From a virus, in the IMG/VR virus record IMGVR_UViG_3300025010_000231, positions 1 through 24,040 of that record: DNA of 24,040 nucleotides. One strand, 5' to 3'. Of the stretch, positions 1 through 6,174 are shown piece by piece. The position numbers and the translations under genes are program-made. Positions within the stretch are counted from its first letter, which is position 1, and each line of letters begins with the position of its first letter. Below the pieces are notes generated by a model. That model did not search any database. It was not told where the DNA came from and saw only the letters and a list, made by a program, of their open reading frames with translations.

Positions 1-418
1 GTGGCTGGCCGTATGGAATTCGGTGAATGTAAATATTATCATAAATTGAATCCCAACATCCAGTAATCGCATATACAGTTCCAGCGGCCTCTAAAGCAGC
101 CATTGCTGAATTGGAATAATTCTCAATTGATTTACCGGGAAGATCGTGGTTGCCTGGAACAGTAAAGAAGAGTTTGGGAAGATTCCTAATGGCCCACTGG
201 ATCAAGAAGTGAGACGGGCTTTGTTTGTACCTCTTATCAAATAAATCACCACCATCGAATATTGGGCAATTGTATTTTTGCTGAAGTTCGGACAGCCACT
301 TGATTTTTCTTTTCAGAGCCTCCCAATAGTTGTCTATTCTGGCAATAGGCGGATGAATCCTCAGCTCAATATCTGCTGTAATTATAGCACTGGTGACGGA
401 TTGAGATTTTCTTTTCAT
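1..418 (-). CDS. SbcD/Mre11-like metallophosphoesterase, C-terminus outside window
   Basis: Partial gene; the first 139 codons are visible and the rest runs off the left edge. I translated it by hand from the ATG at 418, which overlaps the stop of the SbcC-like gene as ATGA. Calcineurin-type phosphoesterase motifs are clear: GGDLFD at about residues 56-61 and GNHDLP at about 89-94. The first motif, normally D-x-H, reads ADIELR (about 16-21), so the metal-binding His is replaced by Glu. A GGGGAGGTGAAGAT stretch just before the ATG is a good ribosome binding site. Known family members are Mn-dependent nucleases that work with an SbcC/Rad50-like ATPase on DNA ends; the adjacent upstream gene encodes such an ATPase, which supports the call. 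Whether the His-to-Glu enzyme is fully active is not known. Confidence 0.85.
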   Translation of the reverse strand, partial: MKRKSQSVTSAIITADIELRIHPPIARIDNYWEALKRKIKWLSELQQKYNCPIFDGGDLFDKRYKQSPSHFLIQWAIRNLPKLFFTVPGNHDLPGKSIENYSNSAMAALEAAGTVYAITGCWDSIYDNIYIHRIPYGQP

Positions 419-1470
419 ATCTTCACCTCCCCACCACACATGGGACAGCTCTTTGGAATTCTGGTTTTTTCAATTTCAATCTGTTTATCCAACTTCTGAT
501 ATTTTTCTTTCTTAAAATAAATCTGAGATTTGATGGCATTCAGGTTGAAGCACAATGAAGAGATTTTTTCAAACTCCTTTTGCTTCTCAACTATTAACTG
601 ATGTTGCTCTGCTACTTTGTCCAGCAACTTTTCTCTTCCAGCCTTTTTGTTCTTCTCAATCAGCTTGTTTCTAATTCCCGTGACTATCTCGATCTCGGAA
701 CAGGTCTTTTCTAGTGAAGCATTAGATTCTTTGACTTGTAGAATCGTCGTTTGGATTGAATCCAAGTCTCTATATACCTCAAGGTCTTTCTTCTTTTTTT
801 GAAAGGAAGAACCGATTTTGGTGACTCCTGAGATAACAGAAGAGATTTGAACCAACATTCCACTCAACTGCTCAGATTGGGTCAGTAACTCATTTATCTC
901 CGGCAGCACTTCATACTTTTCCAGTTTTTCTTTCAAGGAGATAGTAATGTTTTCCTGGTTGCCCATCTCCTGTTTCAAATATCCAACATCTCTTTTGGCT
1001 GCGGAAAGTGTGGTGTCAATAGAATCAAGCCCAACGATCTTGTTAAGCACTCTTCCTCTCTGGCCGGAGTTGTCAAACATCAGAAAGGCTCGATCTATTT
1101 GAGACTGGTAGTTCACTTCCTCCATTCTGAACACTGCAGAGATTTCTTCTGGAACTTTTGTACCAGCGTTGAATGACTTATCTTTTTGGCCGGGTATCTG
1201 AAGAGCGTACTGATTGGCATTTTGGCCTTTGGTCCTGATTATTGTTTCCCCAGTATCAAAATGGACTTTTACAGAAGTTTCTCCATCCCAGTAGAGTGGA
1301 AGCATACCTTTCCCAAGAGGCTGGTTGGTTCTGGCAAAGTTGAAGGCCCTAAAGCATCCTGACTTCCCTCTGTCTGACTCTCCGATGAATACAGTCAAGC
1401 CTGGAGAAGGAAAGGTCAGGATTGTTCGCTTATGGCTTTCGTAGTTGTGGATCTCGAGTTTGGTTATCAT
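415..1470 (-). CDS. SbcC/Rad50-like ATPase, N-terminal half ending at a zinc hook
   Basis: 351 aa. The N-terminus (ITKLEIHNYESHKRT) is typical of SMC/Rad50 ATPases, with a Walker A GESDRGKS at 30-37. From about residue 150 the protein is charged and heptad-like, as expected of a coiled coil. It ends in KSCPMCGGEVKI, a CxxC zinc-hook motif at C342/C345. Full-length Rad50/SbcC has a returning coiled coil and a second ATPase lobe with signature and Walker B motifs; these are absent here. I recall phage proteins of this short type, so it may be a family architecture and not a fresh truncation. It overlaps the SbcD-like gene by four bases. Likely role: DNA end processing during replication or host DNA breakdown. 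No strong Shine-Dalgarno precedes the ATG. Confidence 0.85.
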   Translation of the reverse strand: MITKLEIHNYESHKRTILTFPSPGLTVFIGESDRGKSGCFRAFNFARTNQPLGKGMLPLYWDGETSVKVHFDTGETIIRTKGQNANQYALQIPGQKDKSFNAGTKVPEEISAVFRMEEVNYQSQIDRAFLMFDNSGQRGRVLNKIVGLDSIDTTLSAAKRDVGYLKQEMGNQENITISLKEKLEKYEVLPEINELLTQSEQLSGMLVQISSVISGVTKIGSSFQKKKKDLEVYRDLDSIQTTILQVKESNASLEKTCSEIEIVTGIRNKLIEKNKKAGREKLLDKVAEQHQLIVEKQKEFEKISSLCFNLNAIKSQIYFKKEKYQKLDKQIEIEKTRIPKSCPMCGGEVKI

Positions 1471-1500
1471 GATCTATTATATCTGAAAAAGCGGAATTGG

Positions 1501-1812
1501 TTAAACAGGTTGATGCTGTAATTCTTTTTTGTCGCCAGCAGGGTTTTCAATCCAATCCCGTTTTAATACTTCATCAATAACTTTGGAGGCTTCTTTTTCT
1601 GAATCAACTCCAAAATGAGAAAGAAGCTGCTGGCCAAATATTCCAGAATCAACAACCCCATCGGCAATCTGATTGATATTGAAGCCATTAACCCCGCCCC
1701 TGATTGCCTGGATTCCTTTCAGGATATGATGCGCTACTTCACCAACCTCTTCGGCCATTCCAAGGGTAAACTGCATGGCAAGAATCATATCAATGAGTTG
1801 GTCCTTGGTCAT
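1501..1812 (-). CDS. MazG-like NTP pyrophosphohydrolase, from internal start after an in-frame stop
   Basis: 103 aa as an open frame from the ATG at 1812. It carries the MazG-type all-alpha motif: EEVGE at 21-25, then QIADGVVD at 48-55, where the usual second-motif Glu is Gln. MazG-like enzymes hydrolyse NTPs or dNTPs to monophosphates and pyrophosphate. The natural start seems to be further upstream at 1884, in the same frame and overlapping the thyX stop as ATGA, but codon 14 of that longer frame is TAA (1843-1845). The residues before and after that stop (KELKEWQ, then RNFPRSRYEA) match what MazG-like phage proteins normally have at their N-terminus. The gene is therefore either interrupted, re-initiated at 1812, or mis-sequenced. 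There is no good ribosome binding site in front of 1812. Confidence 0.65.
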   Translation of the reverse strand: MTKDQLIDMILAMQFTLGMAEEVGEVAHHILKGIQAIRGGVNGFNINQIADGVVDSGIFGQQLLSHFGVDSEKEASKVIDEVLKRDWIENPAGDKKELQHQPV

Positions 1813-1884
1813 TGCTTCATATCGGGAACGGGGAAAATTTCGTTACTGCCATTCCTTCAGTTCTTTTTGTTTCAGATCAATCAT
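1813..1884 (-). other. Detached 5' end of the MazG-like gene with in-frame TAA
   Basis: ATG at 1884 overlaps the thyX stop (ATGA). It encodes 13 residues ending KELKEWQ, then TAA at 1843-1845, then 10 more in-frame codons up to the ATG at 1812. The reading frame is continuous with the downstream MazG-like gene, so this looks like its original N-terminal segment. Confidence 0.6.
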
Positions 1885-2771
1885 ACCAAAAACTCCTCCC
1901 AAGGCATCATATTCATTATCCGCTGCATGTCAGGATGAGCCGACTTCGCTGTCCGCAGTTTCCTGATGTGCGCCCACTCGGCGGCGTCGGCCGTCACCAC
2001 GATCTCGGTCTTCAAGGCGTTGGGCAGAACGGCGCGAGCTTGTTGGGGTTTGGACCAGTTGTTGATCATCCAATTGTATGAAATCTCGGAAAGGGCACAG
2101 GAGTCTTCAAAGTAGAATTTGACGTGCTTTGGCCAACCCGAGTACCCATCCGGCTCAATAAACTCTATATCCTTGCCGCCGTAATTCACATATCTGGTTG
2201 ATTCCTGAGCAAAAGAGCATGGCCTGTGCCGCACCAGTTCATGACTGACTCCACGATCACAGATAAACTTGGCAGCAAACCGGTGGAGTTCCTTGGGGAT
2301 TTCGTCATGGGGGAAGACTTCCCAATCAAATGGAAAATGTTTTATTCCGAAACTATGAGAGAAGGATATATCATTCAGCCCAAACAACTCTCCATATATG
2401 TGAAAAAACTGGTTAAAGATTCCCTCATAGGAGGCTTTAACCAACAGCCTTTGACACCAAGCAGTAAGACTTCCGCCTATATAGGTGTAGTCGGCATTAT
2501 CAAAAACATTTAGGTACTTACCGGCTTTTTGCTGCAAAAGGACTGCAGACGAATCCATCCTACGAGTCCGCACTACAAAATTCGAGTGCTCAACCATTGC
2601 CAGATGTCCAGCATTGATCAGCTTCCGGACGAAGCCTTCAGCACTGTCCTCAGTGATCTTGTCTTCTGACTTGTAGCAAGTTCTGCCAGCCATCTCAATA
2701 AACTTGAGAGCGGCATTATACTCTGTCGGCACTGCTCCGAAAAACTCAACGCTTGGTTTGATGATTTTCAT
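1881..2771 (-). CDS. thyX: Flavin-dependent thymidylate synthase
   Basis: 296 aa from the ATG at 2771. ThyX converts dUMP to dTMP using methylene-tetrahydrofolate, FAD and NADPH. The diagnostic ThyX motif is present as RHRPCSFAQESTRY at residues 181-194 (RHR-x7-S/T-x-R-Y type). The N-terminal GAGRTCYKSEDKI-like stretch and the HxxxxEH pattern around residues 56-62 (GHLAMVEH) also fit. A GTG at 2777 overlaps the upstream stop, but GAGGTGA lies five bases ahead of the ATG at 2771, so I prefer 2771. The protein boosts thymidine supply for phage DNA synthesis. Neighbours are a cell-wall hydrolase upstream and the MazG-like gene downstream, joined by overlaps. Confidence 0.95.
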   Translation of the reverse strand: MKIIKPSVEFFGAVPTEYNAALKFIEMAGRTCYKSEDKITEDSAEGFVRKLINAGHLAMVEHSNFVVRTRRMDSSAVLLQQKAGKYLNVFDNADYTYIGGSLTAWCQRLLVKASYEGIFNQFFHIYGELFGLNDISFSHSFGIKHFPFDWEVFPHDEIPKELHRFAAKFICDRGVSHELVRHRPCSFAQESTRYVNYGGKDIEFIEPDGYSGWPKHVKFYFEDSCALSEISYNWMINNWSKPQQARAVLPNALKTEIVVTADAAEWAHIRKLRTAKSAHPDMQRIMNMMPWEEFLV

Positions 2772-2773
2772 AC

Positions 2774-3145
2774 TCACCTCGATACATAGAATTTATGAGC
2801 ACCAAACTGTCCAATCTGGTGCATGTCTTTTGTCCAATATGGCTTGATACTCTTCTCGTGATAGAAAGTAGCCCCACCAGTAAAATCATATCCTTTAGTA
2901 GCAATAGAAACACTTTTAAGACAGACTATAAATGCCTGAAGATCATGGGGCCAGTAATCCGACTTCTGCCAAGTCCATGAAAATTGTTGGTCTTTGAGGA
3001 TTACTTGCTTGACAGGCTGGTTGGCGTTATAGGCGCGATTTAATGTTACGTGAGCTACAGCGATTTGACTGAGTTGGTCTTCACCCCTGGCTTCGTGGTA
3101 AACATTAAGAGTAAGCCATAACAGGCCTTCCAGCAGGCTTGTCAT
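2774..3145 (-). CDS. SleB-like cell-wall hydrolase
   Basis: 123 aa. It resembles the Hydrolase_2/SleB domain: VYHEARGE at about 16-23 with the candidate catalytic Glu, AVAHVTLNRAYN at about 29-40, and the C-terminal GGATFYHEKSIKPYW then IGQFGAHKFY. This family cleaves peptidoglycan glycan strands; in phages it can act as an endolysin or lysis helper. The protein is just the catalytic domain, with no signal peptide or cell-wall binding domain. It starts with ATGA overlap on the gene upstream and its TGA lies directly before the thyX start. A lysis gene inside a replication and metabolism block is slightly unusual. No holin is recognised beside it, although a small membrane protein is encoded at 3667-3801. 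Confidence 0.8.
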   Translation of the reverse strand: MTSLLEGLLWLTLNVYHEARGEDQLSQIAVAHVTLNRAYNANQPVKQVILKDQQFSWTWQKSDYWPHDLQAFIVCLKSVSIATKGYDFTGGATFYHEKSIKPYWTKDMHQIGQFGAHKFYVSR

Positions 3146-3456
3146 TTACCGTCTCGTTCGTAAATGACCTGACGGATATATACCGCTGCATCCAAAATTT
3201 CTTGATACAAATCTATCATCGGGTCACGGCCATTAAAAGGTTGCAGCCGGGTATTGTATTTCTGTTTACCAATCTCGTCCCGCTCCTTCATATCCTTTTG
3301 AACGAGATCCCAGACAGCCGGGTGATTGTTTTTAATTGGTGGTGGTTCAGGGGAGTTCATTCCAATTTCGCCAGGAGCATCAATCCTCATCTCTGGATGG
3401 AAACAAGCTCCTTCACAACAATCATCTAATGGGCATTTATCAGAACAGACTTTCAT
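3142..3456 (-). CDS. Conserved phage protein with Cys-rich N-terminus, possible MazG-like fold
   Basis: 104 aa. The first 18 residues hold five cysteines (C4, C8, C13, C14, C18) followed by FHP, which may bind a metal. The C-terminal part, with KYNTRLQPFNGRDPMID followed by YQEILDAAVYIRQ, resembles a widespread phage protein segment that I associate with MazG-like all-alpha pyrophosphohydrolases (helix with E..D). That link is inference; no catalytic motif is complete. ATGA overlaps at both ends place it in one operon with the 70-aa protein upstream and the cell-wall hydrolase downstream. Confidence 0.75.
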   Translation of the reverse strand: MKVCSDKCPLDDCCEGACFHPEMRIDAPGEIGMNSPEPPPIKNNHPAVWDLVQKDMKERDEIGKQKYNTRLQPFNGRDPMIDLYQEILDAAVYIRQVIYERDGK

Positions 3457-3665
3457 GATTTCTTATTTATTCCATTTTTGATTTTTCTTTGTTTAGCTGT
3501 CCATCGAGACAACTTTTCACCAGAAGTTTTGCTGACATAAGCACTATTATCTTTTCCCAATTTCCTCCGAGCAGCACGATTCAGTCTTTCTGGTAATAAA
3601 TCATACCCCTCTGGTGCTGGAGCGTCATATTCAACATTTACTAAGTGATTGGTATTTACATTCAT
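3453..3665 (-). CDS. Small basic hypothetical protein
   Basis: 70 aa, not recognised. The C-terminal half is strongly basic (RLNRAARRKLGK, then WTAKQRKIKNGINKKS), which would suit nucleic acid binding. GGGGATAAA precedes the ATG. The gene follows the small membrane protein gene by one base and overlaps the next gene as ATGA, so translation is probably coupled. Confidence 0.65.
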   Translation of the reverse strand: MNVNTNHLVNVEYDAPAPEGYDLLPERLNRAARRKLGKDNSAYVSKTSGEKLSRWTAKQRKIKNGINKKS

Positions 3666-3666
3666 T

Positions 3667-3801
3667 TTATCCCCAGATAAGTCGTTTCAAATAAATTATT
3701 CCAGAACACATAATGGTTATTATCAAAACGAGATATACAAACCAAAGGCATTTTGCCCACCATACCATTCCATCAAGAGAGGTGTAATCATCGTCTTTCA
3801 A
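3667..3801 (-). CDS. Small single-span membrane protein
   Basis: 44 aa, start TTG at 3801 with an excellent ribosome binding site (AAGGAG, seven bases upstream). The N-terminus is acidic (KDDDYTSLDG). A hydrophobic segment of about 20 residues follows (roughly residues 18-37), then a short basic tail (YLKRLIWG). This suggests an inner-membrane protein with the N-terminus outside. It lies two genes from the cell-wall hydrolase, so a holin or other lysis role is possible, but nothing in the sequence proves it. Confidence 0.6.
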   Translation of the reverse strand: MKDDDYTSLDGMVWWAKCLWFVYLVLIITIMCSGIIYLKRLIWG

Positions 3802-3840
3802 TTTTGATCTCCTTATAAACTTTGTTATCTTTTTACCACA

Positions 3841-3872
3841 AAAGCCCCATCATTTGCAGGTATGGGGTCTTT
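3841..3872. terminator. Hairpin, weak candidate terminator
   Basis: CCCCAT (3845-3850) pairs with ATGGGG (3862-3867), and AAAG (3841-3844) pairs with CTTT (3869-3872) across a one-base bulge; the loop is 11 nt. Read on the minus strand it is followed only by TTTTGTGG. On the plus strand it is followed by a T-rich run. It sits between the 54-aa gene and the small membrane protein gene. It may terminate weakly in either direction or act as a processing site. Confidence 0.35.
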
Positions 3873-3981
3873 GGGCATTTTTTATTTTTGGGAGATTAAT
3901 ATTTTTAATCCTTCCTATTTCTGTCGTTGCGCCGGAAGTTATAGCCATTCTCAGTATGGCCAGGCGCTTTGAGAATCTGCG

Positions 3982-4146
3982 TTAACCATAATCCTGTTGC
4001 GCCGGCGATGACACTATGTTATCCAGCCCAAGGGCAGGAATCGGTTTATTGATGAGTGATGGTTGCGGCAAAGATGCTGAGTCATCCCGCAAGTCTTCCC
4101 AATCAAACTCATCAAACTCAATATCTATATAATAGAAATCAAACAT
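3982..4146 (-). CDS. Small acidic hypothetical protein
   Basis: 54 aa from the ATG at 4146, very acidic at the N-terminus (FDEFDWEDLRDD around residues 11-22) with a proline-containing C-terminal half. Not recognised. A weak GGAAA ribosome binding site precedes it, and the candidate promoter at 4189-4217 lies about 45 bases upstream, consistent with expression. A protein-like reading frame (3905-4018) continues in the -1 frame beyond its 3' part, so the real product could differ. Together with the hairpin at 3841-3872 this accounts for most of the 3802-4225 gap. Confidence 0.45.
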   Translation of the reverse strand: MFDFYYIDIEFDEFDWEDLRDDSASLPQPSLINKPIPALGLDNIVSSPAQQDYG

Positions 4147-4188
4147 TTAATTTCCAGTTATTGGTTGATCTTCAATTACTTTTGTTTT

Positions 4189-4217
4189 ATTATAATGGTT
4201 TTCTGTTCAATCATTAA
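4189..4217 (-). promoter_or_regulatory. Sigma70-like promoter TTAATG-17-TATAAT
   Basis: Minus strand: -35 TTAATG (4212-4217), 17-bp spacer, -10 TATAAT (4189-4194) followed by AA. The same -35, spacing and -10 occur at 9576-9604, and a near copy at 16910-16938. It would drive the small genes, lysis gene, thyX and SbcCD block. Confidence 0.6.
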
Positions 4218-4225
4218 GGAATTTG

Positions 4226-4765
4226 TTATATATTTGTCCGCCTGGCCCACTCAGCAATCAGAATACCATCAGCATCAGGCTTACAATCTACCGATGGAAA
4301 AAGCCTCTTTCCAATAGACAGACTTGCCTTCTTCAACTGATCTGCCCCTTTCAATCCTGAAGGAAGCATTATCTTCTGCCACTGCTTTGAATCAATGTAC
4401 TGGTGAGAGATTTCCAGGAATTCTAATACATTCAATGTCGCCTCCAGTGCTCTCATAGCGGAAATAGAGGCCTGAAACCTTCCAGGGTTGACCATTGGTC
4501 TTTCAAGAAGAATGGACAATTGGCCTTTTTGTTGAAGAGGTTCCAAGAAGTCTTTCAATAACTTTACATTTATTCTGGTAACATTTGCTTTGGCTTTAGT
4601 ATATTTCAGCTCAGAGAAAGTTGGGGTTTTGATCTGACCGTAAATATGGATGTTGTTATGATATCCACTCCAGCCTATTGTTCCTGATACTCCGTTGTCA
4701 ACCCCAACCCAGATTTTGTTGGGAAGGTTTGGCAAAGCGATTTTCGGTGCTGTTGCTCTTTTCAT
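4226..4765 (-). CDS. RuvC-like Holliday junction resolvase
   Basis: 179 aa from the ATG at 4765, chosen because GGAG lies six bases upstream and because it starts two bases after the stop of the recombinase gene; longer in-frame starts would lie inside that gene. It has the RNase H-like RuvC signature: GVDNGVSGTIG with Asp23, LLERPM with Glu89, and DADG with Asp164/Asp166. Proteins of this type cut four-way DNA junctions; in phages they resolve branched replication products before packaging. Position right after the RecA/UvsX-like gene supports a shared recombination role. Confidence 0.85.
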   Translation of the reverse strand: MKRATAPKIALPNLPNKIWVGVDNGVSGTIGWSGYHNNIHIYGQIKTPTFSELKYTKAKANVTRINVKLLKDFLEPLQQKGQLSILLERPMVNPGRFQASISAMRALEATLNVLEFLEISHQYIDSKQWQKIMLPSGLKGADQLKKASLSIGKRLFPSVDCKPDADGILIAEWARRTNI

Positions 4766-4767
4766 TT

Positions 4768-5919
4768 TTACTCCGTATACCGAGATTTTCTGTTCAGCAG
4801 CAGGGTGTCTTCTATCTGATTCCAAACCTTCTGGACCACTCTCCTCAGTTTCGGTTCAAGGTTCAATTCTTCGATCTTCCTGACCAGTTTGTCTTTGCCA
4901 TTCTCTCTGAGATCCAGTTCAGGGGCTTCGACCCAAGAACCCGACTTCCAGTGCTTTTCCTTCAGGAGAAAGTCAACCATACTCCCGGTGTCGTCAATAC
5001 CCATATCATAATAGATGTTGAATTCTACATCCCTCAATTTCCCAGTGATGGAGTTCTTGTCCATCCTAATCTTGGAAGTTACACCGACCTTTCTTTCCAA
5101 CTTCTTCAACGATGCTACTTTAGAGAGATATGGACGAACGTGAGAATAGAAATATGGCGCCTCTCCACCTGATGTTACAAACGGAGATTGGCCAGGCATT
5201 GGGTTCATTTTTTGTCTGAGTTGCTGAGTAAGGATGAAAATAGAATTGGTATCAGCAACAACCTTGTTGATCATCCTGAGAATCTGGCCGAGTATCTTTG
5301 CTTTTTCTGCGTTGAAGCTCCCTGCGATCTTGGCTGCCGCTTCGTCCGACTTAGCAGATGCAATCGCTCTTCGCATTTCTTTCTCCAGTTCCTCGTCAGT
5401 CGTAAATGAGTCCAGTGAGTCGGCGACGTAAACAAACTTTTCTCCTTTCTTTCTCAAGAGAAGCATCCTATTACGGAGGTGCTGAATAGTATCGGAAATT
5501 CCCGTGTCCTCGTCAGTTTCTTCCAAGTCCCGATAGAGAATACCTGACGGAGTTTTCAAGCGATTGAGCAAAGGAGGAAACAGCTTTTTGATATCGAAGT
5601 CATTCCTTCTCTCTACATCGTCATAATACAGTTCGTAGTCGTTGAACTTTTCGTCCAGGCAGGCTTCTGTAAATGAACTGAGGATCACAATCGTTTTCCC
5701 TGCTGCTGACTGGCCAGGCATCGTCGATATTCTTCCCAACGGCCAACCTTTTTTTACATGGTCAGACATAGCCAGGTTGAGCATAGTGGATCCAGTAGAA
5801 AGAAATCCGTTGTATTTGGATGGGGCTGTTTCTTCTTTGCTTCTGATCCTTCTCTTCATCTGATTGACCAGAGGTTCTTTTTCAACTGGCGTAGTCGTTG
5901 GCCTTTTGGATCTTTCCAT
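4768..5919 (-). CDS. RecA/UvsX-like recombinase
   Basis: 383 aa from the ATG at 5919, where GAGG lies seven bases upstream. This start overlaps the end of the small HTH gene by 38 bases. It has a RecA-type ATPase core: LSTGSTMLNLAMS then Walker A GQSAAGKT (69-76) and Walker B VYVADSLDS (163-171), followed by LTQQLRQK and an SGGEAPYFYSHVRPYL segment typical of phage and archaeal RecA-like proteins. It would form filaments on single-stranded DNA and drive strand exchange for recombination-dependent replication. SSB upstream and a RuvC-like resolvase downstream form a recombination set. Whether it is closer to UvsX or bacterial RecA cannot be decided here. Confidence 0.85.
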   Translation of the reverse strand: MERSKRPTTTPVEKEPLVNQMKRRIRSKEETAPSKYNGFLSTGSTMLNLAMSDHVKKGWPLGRISTMPGQSAAGKTIVILSSFTEACLDEKFNDYELYYDDVERRNDFDIKKLFPPLLNRLKTPSGILYRDLEETDEDTGISDTIQHLRNRMLLLRKKGEKFVYVADSLDSFTTDEELEKEMRRAIASAKSDEAAAKIAGSFNAEKAKILGQILRMINKVVADTNSIFILTQQLRQKMNPMPGQSPFVTSGGEAPYFYSHVRPYLSKVASLKKLERKVGVTSKIRMDKNSITGKLRDVEFNIYYDMGIDDTGSMVDFLLKEKHWKSGSWVEAPELDLRENGKDKLVRKIEELNLEPKLRRVVQKVWNQIEDTLLLNRKSRYTE

Positions 5920-6100
5920 TAATGAACCTCTTGAAGTTTTCAGGTTGTACATACCACTTTCCACCAGGACCGCCGAGTTGATGGCCGAAGTGGTGAGTTA
6001 AAATCCATTTAATCAGAGTAGGTTTGCTGACTTCCACCCCAATCTTGTTGGCTTCCTCAATTGCTCTGGTCAGCGTCCAGTACTTCTTTTCTTTTTCCAT
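5882..6100 (-). CDS. Small helix-turn-helix DNA-binding protein
   Basis: 72 aa. The segment YWTLTRAIEEANKIGVEVSK followed by PTLIKWILTHHFGHQL and a GGKWYVQPENFKRFING ending looks like an excisionase/MerR-type winged helix, where a helix-turn-helix is followed by a beta wing and an arginine/lysine-rich recognition end. It could be a transcription factor or a recombination accessory protein. It sits between the SSB and the recombinase genes and overlaps the latter. A GAGG motif lies upstream of its ATG. Confidence 0.75.
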   Translation of the reverse strand: MEKEKKYWTLTRAIEEANKIGVEVSKPTLIKWILTHHFGHQLGGPGGKWYVQPENFKRFINGKIQKANDYAS

Positions 6101-6113
6101 TCTGACCTCGTAG

Positions 6114-6140
6114 TCCAGGGGGTTTCTCAGGCCCCCTGGA
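6114..6140. repeat. Perfect 9-bp hairpin between SSB and HTH genes
   Basis: TCCAGGGGG (6114-6122) and CCCCCTGGA (6132-6140) with a 9-nt loop. Read on the plus strand it is followed by TTTATTT, as in a terminator; on the transcribed minus strand no T run follows. It more likely protects the 3' end of SSB mRNA or separates expression of SSB from the genes downstream. Confidence 0.5.
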
Positions 6141-6145
6141 TTTAT

Positions 6146-6174
6146 TTAAAAAGGAAAGTCTTCAGCAGAACCTA
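6146..6174 (-). other. -1-frame SSB-like tail ending SAEDFPF
   Basis: Directly at the SSB stop codon the -1 frame reads ATA GGT TCT GCT GAA GAC TTT CCT TTT TAA, giving I-G-S-A-E-D-F-P-F. This looks like the conserved acidic/aromatic tip of SSB proteins. The SSB frame ends GAA AAA TAG in a run of five A, so slippage by -1 or one extra A would join the tail. Confidence 0.5.

Noticed and set aside
1476-1504. Promoter TTAACC-17-TATAAT before the SbcC-like gene
   Set aside because: The -35 match is poor and the -10 box is only a few bases from the ATG, leaving almost no leader.
1813-1884. TAA or TAG reassigned to an amino acid throughout the phage
   Set aside because: TAA ends many genes here at exact overlap junctions, and TAG ends SSB, clamp loader, decarboxylase and the 250-aa gene, so both work as stops.
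4147-4225. Short frames (12-19 codons) between resolvase and the 54-aa gene
   Set aside because: No ribosome binding site or no start codon; the stretch is better explained by the promoter there.
4678-5172. 164-aa plus-strand frame
   Set aside because: Antisense to the recombinase and resolvase genes, without start signals.
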